DNA of 64,000 nt from Pleurostoma richardsiae (GCA_030052745.1 JANBVO010000008.1:744001-808000); one strand, 5' to 3'; positions 10,716 through 21,805 are shown, counted from the first letter of the stretch. Translations and numbers: made by a program. The notes: generated by a model not told the origin, from the sequence alone.

Positions 10716-12638
10716 ATGGGCTCATCAACTGGCGATCTTGAAGTCAAGGGCATCGCCCCTGCGGTGGCTGTCCCTGACGAGCAGGACGGCAATATCAAGG
10801 ACATCGAGATTCCTGACATCCGGGCCACGTACGGAGAGACGAAACGCGGCCTGTCACCCCGCCATGTTCAGCTGATGGCCATCGGCGGCAGCATTGGAAC
10901 CGGCCTCTTCGTTGGCATAGGCGGCGTCCTCTCCGAAGCAGGACCCTTGTCGCTGCTGCTGGGCTACATCTTCTGGGGTGTCCTGTTCATCTGGCCTTGC
11001 AATCTCTGCGTTGCCGAGATGTGTGCGTACTTGCCTATCCGCGGCAACATCTTCGAGCTCGCCTCGCGCTTTGTCGATCCCGCCCTCGGCTTCGCAATGG
11101 GCTGGACTTACTTCTTCGCCGGCGTCATGCTTGTCTGCACAGAGTACTCTGCGGTTGCCACCGTGATGCAGTATTGGAACACGTCCGTCAACCCTGCCGC
11201 TTGGATAGCTATGGCAATGGCCGTGTGCTTCTTGCTTAACGTGGTGGCCGTGAAGTACTACGGCGAGTCAGAGTTCGTCATGGCCTCCACGAAAGTCCTC
11301 CTCCTCATCGGGTTGGTCCTCCTCACGCTCATCACGATGTGCGGCGGGAATCCGCATCATGATGCCTACGGTTTCAGGACCTGGGGCAACGGCAACGCGA
11401 TGCACTCGTATTATACAGAGGGCGCAACTGGTCGCTTCTTGGGCTGGTGGTCAGTCGGGCCCCCTTGCATTCCCTGAGTTTATTCGTGCCATGTAACACG
11501 TCGGCTGACATCCCCTGAGGTCTGTGGTCATCTATGCCGGGTTCACCATCGCTGGACCCGACATGCTCGCTCTTGCAGCAGGCGAGATACAGAATCCCAG
11601 GCACACTATCCCGCGCGTTGCCAGGCTCATTTTTTACCGGCTTGTCGGCTTCTATGTCGTTGGAGTTCTGGCCGTGGGCATTATCTGCTCTAGCCGGGAC
11701 CCTCACCTGCTCGGGGCGCTCGAGGGTGGCTCAGCCGGCTCGGCTGCCTCGCCCTGGGTCATTGGCATCCAAAATTTGGGCATTCATGGTCTCCCGGATC
11801 TTATCAATTTCTTGATCTTGCTGTCTGGCTGGTATGTCGCATACCTAGTACTTCCAAGGCGATTTCAGTTGCTGATACGTGTCATTTCAGGTCTTGCGGA
11901 AATGCGTACCTTTACTCTTCATCGCGCGCATTGTACAGTCTAGCACGAGGTAAGAACGGTCAAATGGCTCTCCTAGGCCGTTCGCATCTCTCGGTTGTAT
12001 CAGAGAGGCCCCCCCTTCTCAATAAGCCGTGGCTAACGAGTAATGTAGATGGTCAGGCGCCCAAATTCCTGCTCAAATGCACAAAATCCGGGGTACCTAT
12101 CTGGTGCATCTGTACGGTGTCGTTAATCTCGTGCATCACGTTCTTGGTTTCCTCGAACGCAGCCGTGGAGGTCTTCTACTGGTTTGTGGGCTTGACCACA
12201 ACTGCGCTCATCATGACCTATACCGGCATGCTGGCGGTCTTCATCGGCTGGCATAGAGCCCGAAAGGCACAGCCTGATGTCGTCCCCGACGAGTCTCTGC
12301 CGTACAGGGCACCGTTGGCGCCATGGTCAGCTTACTTTGCCGTCTTCCTGGGTTGTGTGACCATGATCTTCATCGGCTTCGACACCTTTGCCCCTTTCAG
12401 TGTCCAGGGCTTCATCACGAGCTACTTTGCCCTGGGGTTTGGTCCGTTCATGTTCGTCCTGTGGAAAGTGGTTAAGCGAACAAAATACATCCATCCGCGC
12501 AATGTAGATCTGGTGAGCGGCAAGGCAGAAGTGGACGAGGAATGCAGGCTCTGGGAAGACGGTGGTGTCGAGGAGAATGAAAGGCGAAGACTGCAGCAGA
12601 TGAGCCTTTTGAGGCGGACCTGGGAGAGAATATGGTAA
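10716..12638 (+). CDS. Amino-acid permease (APC superfamily, fungal AAT/YAT type)
   Basis: Exons 10716-11449, 11520-11831, 11891-11949 and 12049-12638 give 564 residues; the third exon is only 59 nt. A hydrophilic N-terminus leads into the family signature GGSIGTGLFVGIGG in the first membrane helix. Further helices follow to about twelve, and between introns 2 and 3 sits the conserved SCGNAYLYSSSRALYSLAR. The tail after the last helix is charged and contains a Lys/Arg-rich segment. Such proteins are plasma-membrane proton symporters for amino acids (general, basic, proline or GABA types). The exact substrate is not readable. Closest in feel to Gap1/Dip5-like carriers. Confidence 0.92.
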
Positions 12639-13050
12639 GACCGCGGCAGTGACAAGACTGCCCCTCTGGCATTTCATACCTCCGATCGAGGCATGGTTGC
12701 CTCGAAGAGCCAAACCCGTCTCCTACACAAACCAGCCGTTTAAGTGCACTTAGGACCTCGGTAGCTGTGATAGCGTTTCATAATGAAAGCAGCAGACAAT
12801 AGGGACGTGGTTTCGTCAGCCTATAATACCTTATCCCTGTTCTCAGCTATACTCTGTAGATCAATTGGGCATAAAGACGAACCTCCTACAGTGACAGGGT
12901 TTCATCAGTGTAGTGATTGATGACTGATCATCAACGCTGCTTTTGAGATGTTACCACTGTGACAATAAAAGTCTGACAACATGCTCTGGAGGTCGTCACT
13001 CTCGAAGGATACCGTACAGGAGGGTGAGATAATAAGAAACAAAAAGAAAC
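12639..13050. other. Intergenic region between permease and tRNA-Leu
   Basis: This 412-base stretch holds the permease 3' UTR and the 3' flank of the minus-strand tRNA. An A-rich run at 13035-13048 lies just past the tRNA 3' end; on the tRNA strand this is the T-rich tract expected of a Pol III terminator (revcomp of aacaaaaagaaa). Confidence 0.5.
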
Positions 13051-13162
13051 TGACAAGAGTGGGATTCGAACCCACGCCCCTTTCGAGACTACGAAGCTCA
13101 TTGGTTTCAGCGAACTGAAGATCACCTGAACGTAGCGCCTTAGACCGCTCGGCCATCTTGCC
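13051..13162 (-). tRNA. tRNA-Leu(CAG) with intron
   Basis: Read on the minus strand, the acceptor arm GGCAAGA (5') pairs with TCTTGTC (3'), followed by discriminator A73 at 13051. The D arm is GCCGAGCGGTCTAAGGC, which includes the A box. The anticodon stem CTACG/CGTAG encloses loop TTCAGG with anticodon CAG at 13128-13126. A roughly 30-nt intron (about 13124-13095) follows position 37, the standard place for nuclear pre-tRNA introns. A long variable arm (TCTCGAAAGGGGC) marks a class II leucine tRNA. The T arm GTGGG-TTCGAAT-CCCAC gives the B box. CCA is not encoded. It reads CUG codons as leucine, arguing against a CUG-Ser yeast. Confidence 0.96.
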
Positions 13163-13588
13163 CCCGTTCTTATTTAATCAGTAGCTCGCTAGAGATTATT
13201 ATGCGAGCTGGACCCCGATGATGTCAGTACAGAATAGGTGCCGGGACACTGCTCCTGCACATTTTACAGTTGCGCTTTTCTGAAGATTGACACATAAATG
13301 AATTATATACCCATCCTGTGCTTCTCTGTACTTCACACAGGTTTTCGGGGAGCCTGGCAGTTGGAAGCCTGGGCCATACGACGACAGTGGGGCTTAGGGT
13401 GGGCCTTTGCTGCTGGCACTCCAACTCCGTGCACCTTGCGGCAAAGCTGGTTGTCACAGGACTGCTGGAGCCAAGCATCCTCCTCTGCGAAACAAAGCGG
13501 CACGTTTGTCCCGATGAATTATGGGATCTCAAGGATTCGGCCATTCTTCCTTCAGCTGATAGTGAGCTCTAATACGATACAGCGCAAT
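13163..13588. other. Intergenic region between tRNA-Leu and FPGS
   Basis: The 426 bases carry the 5' flank of the tRNA and the promoter of the plus-strand FPGS gene. No coding or repeat feature can be supported here. Confidence 0.5.
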
Positions 13589-15301
13589 ATGGCAACTCAG
13601 GCCCGGACATACGCTGTGAGTCGCTTGCAGGAATGAGTCAATAGAAACTAGAACATTGAGACAAGGACTGTTGCAGGACGCCATCGATGCGCTCAACACC
13701 CTACAGACGCCCTATGCAATAATTGAGGCCCGCCGCAAGGCCGGCATCAGGCCGGATGCGACCTCCGTAAAGGAGATGCGAGCATACCTCGCTCGTCTAG
13801 GCCATTCCGTATGCCAACGTTCCCTTCCCTGTCCTCCCCTAACCTGCAGACTGACGCTTGTGTGTCCAAATCCCAGACGCAGGACCTTGACCGCCTTAAC
13901 ATTGTGCATGTAGCCGGTACCAAGGGCAAAGGCAGCACCTGCGCCTTCGTGGATTCCATCCTCGCGCAGTACCGCAAGGCGCACGGCGTCCCTCGCAAGA
14001 CCGGGCTGCTCATTTCGCCGCATCTCATTGCGGTCCGAGAGCGCATTCGCATCGACTCTGTGCCAATTTCGGAGGGGCTCTTTGCCAGGTACTTTTTCGA
14101 GGTGTGGGATAAGCTGGAGTCGTCCAGTGCCGCTCCGAATGACGTGGAGCTCGGAACGAAGCCCATTTATGCCAGGTATCTGACACTGATGAGCTTCCAC
14201 GTCTTCCTCCAAGAGGGTGTGGAATGTACTGTCGTGGAGACGGGTGTAGGAGGTGAGTACGACGCGACCAACGTTGTGGACAGGCCAGCTGCGACCGGCA
14301 TCACTACACTCGGCATCGACCATGTCTTCGTCCTGGGAGACACCGTCGAGAAGATTGCCTGGCATAAGGCAGGTATCATGAAGCCCGGAAGCGCTGCCTT
14401 CACTATCCCCCAGGTGGGCGGCGCTTTACAGGTCCTCAAGGATCGGGCCGCCGAGAAGAGCGTTGATTTGAAAGCGTTGGACATTGACCCGCGCCTGAAG
14501 AGCGTCAACATCCGGCCAAATGCCACATTCCAGAAGAGAAACGCATCTCTAGCCATTGCACTTGCGGAGACTGTCATCAGGAAACTAGATCCTCATTTTC
14601 AGCCGGATGCGTCCACCTTGCCAACAGAATTTATCGACGGACTGGAGAAGGTCGTGTGGAGGGGTCGATGCGAAGTGAAGCCGGAGGGTAGAATTATTTG
14701 GTATGTTGACGGAGCGCACACAGTGGACAGCCTGAAGACGGCAGGGAGGTGGTTTTCAGGAGAGTCCGCTACGAGGTAGGCGTTCCAGGCATGAACATTA
14801 CCCCCTTATGGGCGGTCGAGACTGACACTGGTAGATCGGGGCCTCGCACTCTCATTTTCAACCAACAGGGTCGGACCGAAGCAATCGACTTCTTGGACGG
14901 ACTCCATGCTGCGACGAAGAGGCCAGACGGTTCCTCGTTTGACCATGTCATATTCTGTACGAATGTCACGTACGCTGCGACAGGATATAAGAGAGGTGCG
15001 GAGCAGACCTTCAGATGAGGCGGCGTCAAGCTTACCCAGTGTCATAGACTTCGTGAACTATCAGTATGATCCCGAGGCTATCAAGCATCTCACAGTTCAG
15101 CGAGCGTTTGCAGATAGATGGTCAAGTCTGGACCCTTCAGCCAAGGTAACAGTCTTGCCCAGCATCGAAGAAGCCATTAACGAGGTCCGAGGCCTCCAGA
15201 GCACTCTCGCCGAAGGAGAGTCAGTACAAGCATTCATCACAGGCAGCCTCCACCTGGTAGGAGGGGCGTTGGGTATCTTAGAAGGTGCAGATGCTCTGTG
15301 A
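13589..15301 (+). CDS. met7: Folylpolyglutamate synthase (paralogue A, intron-containing)
   Basis: Exons 13589-13615, 13677-13808, 13877-14775, 14835-14995 and 15048-15301 give 490 residues. The acceptor at 13876 is preferred over one six bases later because it matches the spacing in the paralogue. FPGS landmarks are the P-loop HVAGTKGKGS (64-73), SPHLIAVRERI, VGGEYDATN, LGIDHVFVLGDTVEKIAWHKAGI, the WRGRCE block, YVDGAHTVDSL and the C-terminal ITGSLHLVGG. The enzyme adds gamma-linked glutamates to folates with ATP, retaining them for one-carbon metabolism. No presequence is present, which fits the cytosol. It faces a second FPGS gene whose stop codon lies only 95 bases away. The start codon exon encodes just nine residues. 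Confidence 0.92.
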
Positions 15302-15396
15302 TCAATGAGCAGGTCGTCGAATGATGAAAGAGACATCACAGAATACATATAGATAGAGTGCTCAACGCACGCACACAGCAATTCATATACCCAGGC
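15302..15396. other. 95-bp gap between convergent FPGS paralogues
   Basis: The stop codons of the two FPGS genes face each other across 95 bases. The 3' UTRs of the two genes very likely overlap. Confidence 0.6.
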
Positions 15397-17073
15397 CTAA
15401 GGTTCATCACCAGGCTCTAGTTCTTTTAAGACCGGCCCTACCAGATGGAAGCTCCCCGTGACCAAGATCTTCACTTCCTTGTCTGCCGCAGCCAGCGCCA
15501 TGCTCTTGGCAAGATCCAGGGCGGTCTGGACGCTGTCTGCAGGCGCAGCCCTCGTGAAGGGGCAGAACTTTCGTACCACTTCACAATTGCTCCGCTGGAC
15601 GGTCAGATTTCGCGCTGGCTCGACCAGGCCTGCGGGTGCCTGCTCATTCCGTGGACAGAATGCCGAGTGGAACACTTTCCTGTCGGGAAAGTTGGCCTCG
15701 CCCTGTATGCTCTCGAGGAGCGCCTGCAGCAGCGCTGTCGAATCTCGCTCTTGCTGATTGAATACCAGGATGCGCATACAGTCTCTGTCCTTGGCCTTAC
15801 TGGCGAACCACCTCCCGACTTGAATCAAGCTGTCTGCTGTATGTGCCCCATCCAGGTGCCAGTGGATGTTACCCTGGACGACGGTTTCGCATCTGCCACG
15901 TAAGGAAGCATCCTTAAGACCAGTCAGAAACGGTTCGGGTAGATTGTGGAACTTGTAGTTCGCCTTCCCAAAGTCTCCCTCGAACACACGCCCCATCACT
16001 CGCAGGTGTCTCCTCGCCGCCGCCGCCGCCAGCGCCATGTTGTACTTCTGGAACGGTCCCTCTAGGTTCGCATCCCGCACGCCTCCCCACTTCTCGACGC
16101 TGCTGTCTCGTATCTCCACGAGCGTCGCCCCTTTCTCACTGGCCCTGTCTCTGAGGATTTTCATGACGCCATCTTGGTTCTCAAGCAGTCTGGTGAAAGC
16201 TAGGCGCCCGCGCTTGAAGATGCCCGCTTTGTTCCACGCGATCTTCTCGACGGTATCGCCCAGCATGGCCACATGGTCGATCCCTAGCTGGGTGACCACA
16301 GAAGCTGTTACCGCCTCCGGCGGCAGGACGTTGGTGGAGTCGTATTCCCCGCCGATACCACACTCGACCACGGCGGTCTGGACGCCCTCGCTGAAAAAGA
16401 CGTGGAAGGCCAAGATGGTCAGAAACCGGAAGTAGAACGGCTTGGTAGCGGGGCCGTCTACTCCCATCCCCTCCGCATCCTCGGGGACGACATCTCCGGC
16501 CTCCCGCGCCGCCTGTGACAGCCGGTTCCAGGTCTCGAAGAAGTAGCGCGTGAACAGCTCCTTGGAGATGGGCCGCCCGTCGAGCATGATGCGCTCTCGC
16601 ACGTCCACGAGGTGGGGCGACGTATAGGTGCCGACCCGGCCGGCGTCGCCGGGATAATTGCGCAGGATGGACGTCAGGAACGCGCACACGCTGCCCTTGC
16701 CCTTGGTGCCGGCCACGTGGACGCAGTGAAGTCGGGCCAGGTCCGACTGCTTGTAGCCGGCACGGGCGAGCCAGGCGACGACCTCCGGAATGGCCCGGGC
16801 ATTGAGATCGCTGGCCGGCTCTGAAGCAAAAAGGTCGACGACGAACTTGTTCGACTGCAGCCGCGAGAGCAGGTGCAGCGCGTTGTCATACGTCGGGACA
16901 AGGCTGTCGTGGGACGAGGGGACTGGAGAGGATGTTAACGTCGACATAGTGAGGCGTTTCCGGCCGAGTGGTGGCAGTCTGGCAGTGGCACAGGATATGA
17001 AGGACTGTCGGGAGGTTGGAAACGCTGTCAATGCCTTTGGATGGAGGACATTCGCTAGAAATTGTCTAGACAT
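15397..17073 (-). CDS. Folylpolyglutamate synthase (paralogue B, intronless, likely dual-targeted)
   Basis: A single uninterrupted frame of 558 residues. P-loop HVAGTKGKGS (119-128), TYTSPHLVDVRERI, IGGEYDSTN, LGIDHVAMLGDTVEKIAWNKAGI, RGRCE, HLDGAHTADSL, VFNQQ and TGSFHLVGP all match FPGS. The first 42 residues are rich in Arg, Ser and Ala with no acidic residue (ending PPLGRKRLT), as in a mitochondrial presequence. A second in-frame ATG encodes Met43 (16947-16945), which would give a cytosolic form. The same two-Met arrangement is known for mammalian FPGS and supplies both mitochondrial and cytosolic enzyme. Unlike its convergent neighbour it lacks introns and its C-terminal 100 residues differ strongly, so the duplication is old or one copy arose by retroposition. 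Confidence 0.92.
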   Translation of the reverse strand: MSRQFLANVLHPKALTAFPTSRQSFISCATARLPPLGRKRLTMSTLTSSPVPSSHDSLVPTYDNALHLLSRLQSNKFVVDLFASEPASDLNARAIPEVVAWLARAGYKQSDLARLHCVHVAGTKGKGSVCAFLTSILRNYPGDAGRVGTYTSPHLVDVRERIMLDGRPISKELFTRYFFETWNRLSQAAREAGDVVPEDAEGMGVDGPATKPFYFRFLTILAFHVFFSEGVQTAVVECGIGGEYDSTNVLPPEAVTASVVTQLGIDHVAMLGDTVEKIAWNKAGIFKRGRLAFTRLLENQDGVMKILRDRASEKGATLVEIRDSSVEKWGGVRDANLEGPFQKYNMALAAAAARRHLRVMGRVFEGDFGKANYKFHNLPEPFLTGLKDASLRGRCETVVQGNIHWHLDGAHTADSLIQVGRWFASKAKDRDCMRILVFNQQERDSTALLQALLESIQGEANFPDRKVFHSAFCPRNEQAPAGLVEPARNLTVQRSNCEVVRKFCPFTRAAPADSVQTALDLAKSMALAAADKEVKILVTGSFHLVGPVLKELEPGDEP

Positions 17074-17734
17074 TCGGCCACAATATGCCAGGATGAACGC
17101 CCATTACGACCGACCGAGTGAGTCTGCTCAGATGGCCACACACGACATGTGACTATTCTTTCCAGGGTAGATGAGAAGCGGCCGAAGAATAAAGTGTGGT
17201 GTCACGAGCCTCGCAGCACAGCAGAGGCTTTTGATGCCGACTCTCTCGATTACTAGTCCTTTGCAATAGACGCGTCCTGTATGTGATTTGGTGGCTCGTT
17301 TATGGCATGGGATTGCGCGCGGCCGATAAGGATTCTTTCTAGTCTCAAGAGGGTTTCCGGGGCAAAGACCAGCCGGTTTACTAAGAATGTTACAACAACC
17401 GCCGCTTGAGCTTGATTGCACGGCCAACAAATATGTTCTGGGTGTAATGATATTTCATAGACTTATCTACGTTCGAAGACCATTTAGATGTCTTGCCAAG
17501 TGTTCAATTACTGATGTAGGTAGGAGTTCCGCTGGCTTCTCTTGCTCACTGCCGACGGTCATGCCCTCTGCATCTCTTACGCGCACATGGCGTTGGTCAG
17601 AATGTATGGTATGGAGCTCGAATCTATTGCAAGCTGTTCTCTTACACACTGGACAGATCGTTCTGTTCCAACCTCAGGAACACGTCTAGGTGCAAATTTA
17701 CACTGATAGAACAAAGAAAAAGCAAGTACAGCCC
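17074..17734. other. Intergenic region upstream of FPGS B
   Basis: The 661 bases lie between the FPGS B start and the MIC60 stop, both on the minus strand. It should contain the FPGS B promoter and the MIC60 3' UTR. No repeat or additional gene is seen. Confidence 0.5.
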
Positions 17735-19909
17735 TCACTCCAGCTTCAGGCTCTGTAGCCTAGCCTCCGTCTGGATGACCTGCAGCACCTATTAGCATTG
17801 TTTTCGCAACAGCAGGTGGATTGAAGGGTGAAACTCACCTCGAGGGCCTGCTGAACCTCCAAGACCTTCCTAACCTCGCCCAGCCAGTCTCGGCTCAGGG
17901 TCTTCGCCCACCCGGTCAGTCCGTTCATCTCACGAGCTGCCGCGTCCAAGTCTCCCTCCTCAAGGTAGGTCTGTGTGCGAGTCAGAATGCTCTCAACATC
18001 GTCCCCAGCAGCATGGCCCTGCTTTTTGAACAGCATCTTGCTGAGTACCCAGCTGGACGCGTGGCTTGCTACGCCAGCATCATCCGGTAGCAGCGACGCT
18101 TTGCGCACCTCGCCCGCGACGCGGCGGAACCGGTCAATCAGCTCGGCCGTGGTCGAGATGCCTCGCTGGTAGGCGGACGGGTTGATGGATGCAATGGCAG
18201 CGTCGACTACGGCGTCGTCAGAAGCGATCTCCTTGAGCGCGACAAGCTCCTTGATGAATGGACGCGGATGCGTCGAGTCTTCCAGGCTAGCACGCACAGC
18301 GTCAACAGCCACATGAAGCTGCTGGGTCCGCAAATTCGTGTCCACGACATCATTCCAACCAGTAGTGAGCTTCTCAAGGTCCGACACTGCAGAGGAGAGC
18401 TCGTTTAGCTTGCCCAGCCGGCTGTCGCGTTCCTCCTCCACCCGCTTCTTGACCTCTTCCGCAAACTGGCGCTTCAGGTCGAGGGCCTGTTCGAGGAGTC
18501 TGTTGTTTAGTCGCTCCTCATTAAGCCTCCGCTCACGCTCAGTCATGACCTTGACCCGCTCGTCATAGCTGTCCTTGATTTTCTTCATCTCGGCCCCAAA
18601 CTCCTGGCGCCAACCCTCCTCCTGCTTGGCCATGGCAGCCTCGACGCGGGTTATGAGGTCATTAGCAGCCTTGTCGAAGTCGACAATGCGCGCCTCCACC
18701 TGCTTCGCAGCATCCTGCTCGACAGCCGCCTTCATCTCACGGATCTTCCTCCCAACCTTGTTCAGCTGGTCCTTTGCCTTTCCAATCGTGGCTCCGTACT
18801 TTACATTGGCCTTATCAGCATTAACGACCGTGATAATGTCGTTGAGCATGCGCACAAGCTCCTGGACGAGGGGCTCCTGGGCATCCTCAACTGCCAGCGG
18901 GTCGATTGGCGAGGCAGGGGGAAAGCGTGATGGCTCGTCAACCTCTGGAGGCTTAAAGGCAGGCGTCTCCACTACGGGCTTGGGGTCGGAGGTAGCGACA
19001 GGCTTGCTAGGAGCCGGTACTGGCTCTGCTATAGGCGCCTTAGGCGGATCTGGGGCCTTGGGCTGCTCCTTGGGCGCGGCCGCGGGCTCAAGATCCTTCG
19101 ACTTGGCCGCAGCCTTGGCCGCCTGTGCCTCCTTCACGGCGCTTGACTGTCTGCTCGCTGGCTCGCCGCTGTCGGCAACTCTCCAGGACATGCCACTCTG
19201 TGCGGGAATCTTGACGGCAGCACCGGTGTCCCGCGGCCGACCACCACCTGCGCGATTCGAGATGTTAGGGAACCGCTTCCGGAAGTCCATCTCCTCCAAG
19301 TAGAGAACGGCCTGCTCGCCAAAGGGGATGTATTCAGTGAAGAAGTCATGGAAGTTGTCATTGATTCGGGAGTACCAGACACCACCACCAAAAGCGACGG
19401 CGCCAAGGACGATCAAAGTCAAGACATAGTTTCGTAATCTTCTCACGAAGCCCTTCTTCGGCGCCGGGGGAGGAGGCGAAGGCGGCGGCGGCGTTGTCGC
19501 AGCAGCCTGGGCTACATCGCTGCTGGATGATTCAGGAGACGATGGGGGGGTCAGAGGCACATCCTCGGGAGAAATTGTCTTGGCATCGATGGTCGTCTCG
19601 GTCGCGGGAGGAGGCGGTTCGCTTGACGCTGCGGTTATAGTCTCAGAGGCCGGTATGACCGCCGGCTTCGGGTCGCCAATGGCGGGCTTCTTCTCATCGG
19701 CGAATAATCGCTATATTTTGAAGGGATTGATCAGCCTCGCGCCAAATTTCTTACACACCATGTCGTCTCGGAGACAGCTTGCAAGGTCGCCTTACCTTGC
19801 CAGCTAAGCCGGCACGCGTGAGAGCTGCTGCCTGCCATTGACGGCCGGTGGCGGCAGCAAGAGGCCTGCCGCCGAGCACCCTCACGGATTGAAGCGACGC
19901 CCGCAACAT
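17735..19909 (-). CDS. mic60: MICOS complex subunit MIC60 (mitofilin)
   Basis: Exons 19909-19796, 19710-17839 and 17779-17735 give 676 residues. Exon 1 encodes a classical presequence (MLRASLQSVRVLGGRPLAA, basic, no acidic residues). A Pro/Ser/Thr-rich linker leads to one membrane helix at about 133-151 (YVLTLIVLGAVAFGGGVWY) followed by YSRINDNFHDFFTEYIPFGE, a MIC60 signature. A long coiled coil spans roughly 320-510. The mitofilin domain ends in VIQTEARLQSLKLE, whose last residues come from a 45-nt terminal exon chosen because it restores this conserved end. MIC60 shapes crista junctions and tethers inner and outer membranes, also contacting the SAM complex; SAM37 is encoded elsewhere in this window. 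Confidence 0.96.
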
Positions 19910-20905
19910 GAGAGACTGTGATGTCCGGTAGATCGCTATTGGGATGAGGTGGTCGGAGGTGAAGGCCGGTGGTTTGCGCTGGGCCGTGAAAAGGTGAGGG
20001 AAAAAGCTCGGCAAAAACAGGCCTCTTACGAAATCCCCCGGGCCGCAGGGGTAACGCCTGGCTAACTAACAACTAGCAGTCAGGAACCCGCAACTCAACA
20101 CGGCGCCGCACCGTTTGGCAACTGTGTCCGGCATTAGTTGCTACGGGATATTGTTGACGCCCCTGAAGCGATGAGTCGTTTGCAAGCGTATTAGAGAGAA
20201 TTCTGCAATGTGCTCCGAGATCTCTTAGATGCACCCAGATAAGTAAGGTAGGTAGGTAGGTAGGTAGGTAGGTACCTAAGGTACCTGCTCATTCCCAGCC
20301 ACATCTCATATCTGGGCCACACAGACGTCATCCTTTGCATCCACCTCGGCCACCTCCTCAAGGTCGCATCACGATCGCGTTCTCTCTGCCGTCAGTGATG
20401 TCCTCTCCCTTGACGGGCTGGCCTTGACCGTTTTCATGATTATTATTACCCAGTTCGTGCGTTGCCAACCTAGCTAGTTGTTGCGCTCTATCGCAGACCT
20501 ACTTTACAAGGATTTGAATGCTAGAAGGATCCCCAACTACCGAAAAGCCGATATCGAGTATAGAACGGCGTATGCAGGCCTTCGTCTTGATGTTGGCCTC
20601 CCTCCCAAAATCTTCCAAATCATGCCACAAACGGTGACAAAGACAACTCAAGTAGAACAGCATCGAATAGAGGTATTAAAAGGGGAATGACTGCCCTTTC
20701 AAAGGCACTGAGGCATTCATCCCGCGCTCACTGTGGGTCTGTTGACGCAGGAAAAAAGTGACCCATCCACGCCCACGGTCATCTTCCCCAACACAGGCTG
20801 TTTCTGAATGAAAACCGCTTAGTTTTCACGCAGCCACGGCTAGTCCAAGAGCACTCGGTCCACGTTCCTCCGAAAGGACGACTGGTACGCTGCCAAACTG
20901 CAGGT
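19910..20905. other. Intergenic region upstream of MIC60
   Basis: Nearly 1 kb separates the MIC60 start from the Rab5 stop (both minus strand). It holds the MIC60 promoter, the GGTA microsatellite and an adjoining CCTAAGGTACC palindrome. A 70-codon plus-strand frame at 20478 has no recognisable content. Confidence 0.5.
20247..20274. repeat. (GGTA)7 microsatellite
   Basis: Seven perfect GGTA units run directly into CCTAAGGTACC, so the block ends in a palindrome of the same type as the hairpin at 5701-5736. It lies about 340 bases upstream of the MIC60 start codon. Confidence 0.9.
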
Positions 20906-21805
20906 TTAGCAGCTGCATGGTCCGCTGACATTGGTATTTGCGTTCTCTGGGGCCAGGCTAACTCCCTGCCGCTGGCCGGGCCGAGCATGTCTTGGCCCTA
21001 CCTGGTCCAGTGGTAGCTTCTTTGCGATCGCAGTGAACAGTTCCCTAACATTTTCGGCGGTCTTTGCTGATGTCTCGAAGAAGAGAAGCCCGGCTTCCTT
21101 TGCATATGCCTCCGCATCGGCGGTGGAGATGGCTCGCTTATCCGGCTGTTCGGTCACCAAGTCGAGTTTGTTTCCGGCCAGGGCAATGATGATGTTCTCG
21201 TTGGCCTGGCGTTGAAGCTCTTTCACCCAGGCCTTGGCCTTATCCAGGGATGCCTGACCAAATAGATGTCAGAAAGGGCCGAAAGCCTAGCAGGGGTGCA
21301 GAGACAGATACTGACTGCTTGTGTAATATCGTAGACTACGACAGCGCAATTCGCATTTCGGTAGTACATGGGTGCCAGTGACTTGTACCGCTCCTGGCCC
21401 GCAGTGTCCCAAATCTCGAATTTGACGGTAGTATTCTCATCGAGGGAAATAGTTTGCGTCAGAAAAGCCGCTCCGATCGTGGATTCTCTGTAAGAGTCGA
21501 ATTGGTCCTATACCCCATCTGTTAGCATTCAAGCCAGGCATCGGCAGAGTAACAGCTACAGACCTTGACAAATCGCAGCACTATTGAGCTCTGATCATGG
21601 CCATGTTAGTCTGGGCGTAAATATGAGCCGCAAGTTGACAGTGGACATACCTTTCCGACAGCAGACTCTCCTGTTCCAAAGTCAGCTCTGCCTTCCTCAG
21701 ATAAGCGGAGAATGCAATATGACACTTACCCAGCAGCACCAGCTTGAATTGCGCGAATCTGTTACCCATGCCGCGGGCACCGGGAGGAGGGCCTCGTGTC
21801 GCCAT
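20906..21805 (-). CDS. Rab5 GTPase (Vps21/Ypt51-like)
   Basis: Five exons, 21805-21730, 21670-21651, 21590-21564, 21507-21316 and 21253-20906, give 220 residues. Exons 2 and 3 are only 20 and 27 nt, and together with exon 1 assemble the P-loop GESAVGKS (26-33); no unspliced reading gives a G1 motif. The rest is standard: [10 protein letters not shown] switch I typical of Rab5, DTAGQE with catalytic Gln79, [21 protein letters not shown] (133-136), ETSAK (165-169) and a C-terminal CSC for double prenylation. Rab5 controls early endosome fusion and recruits PI3-kinase Vps34. Its gene is divergent from Sac1, a phosphoinositide phosphatase. Confidence 0.95.

Noticed and set aside
12905-13156. Minus-strand frame beginning MAERSKALRSG
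   Set aside because: It is a translation of the tRNA-Leu gene. The same phrase is a well-known false protein in many fungal annotations.
18575-19303. 242-codon plus-strand frame inside MIC60
   Set aside because: Antisense shadow; its Ser/Ala/Gly richness mirrors the coiled-coil and linker codons of MIC60.
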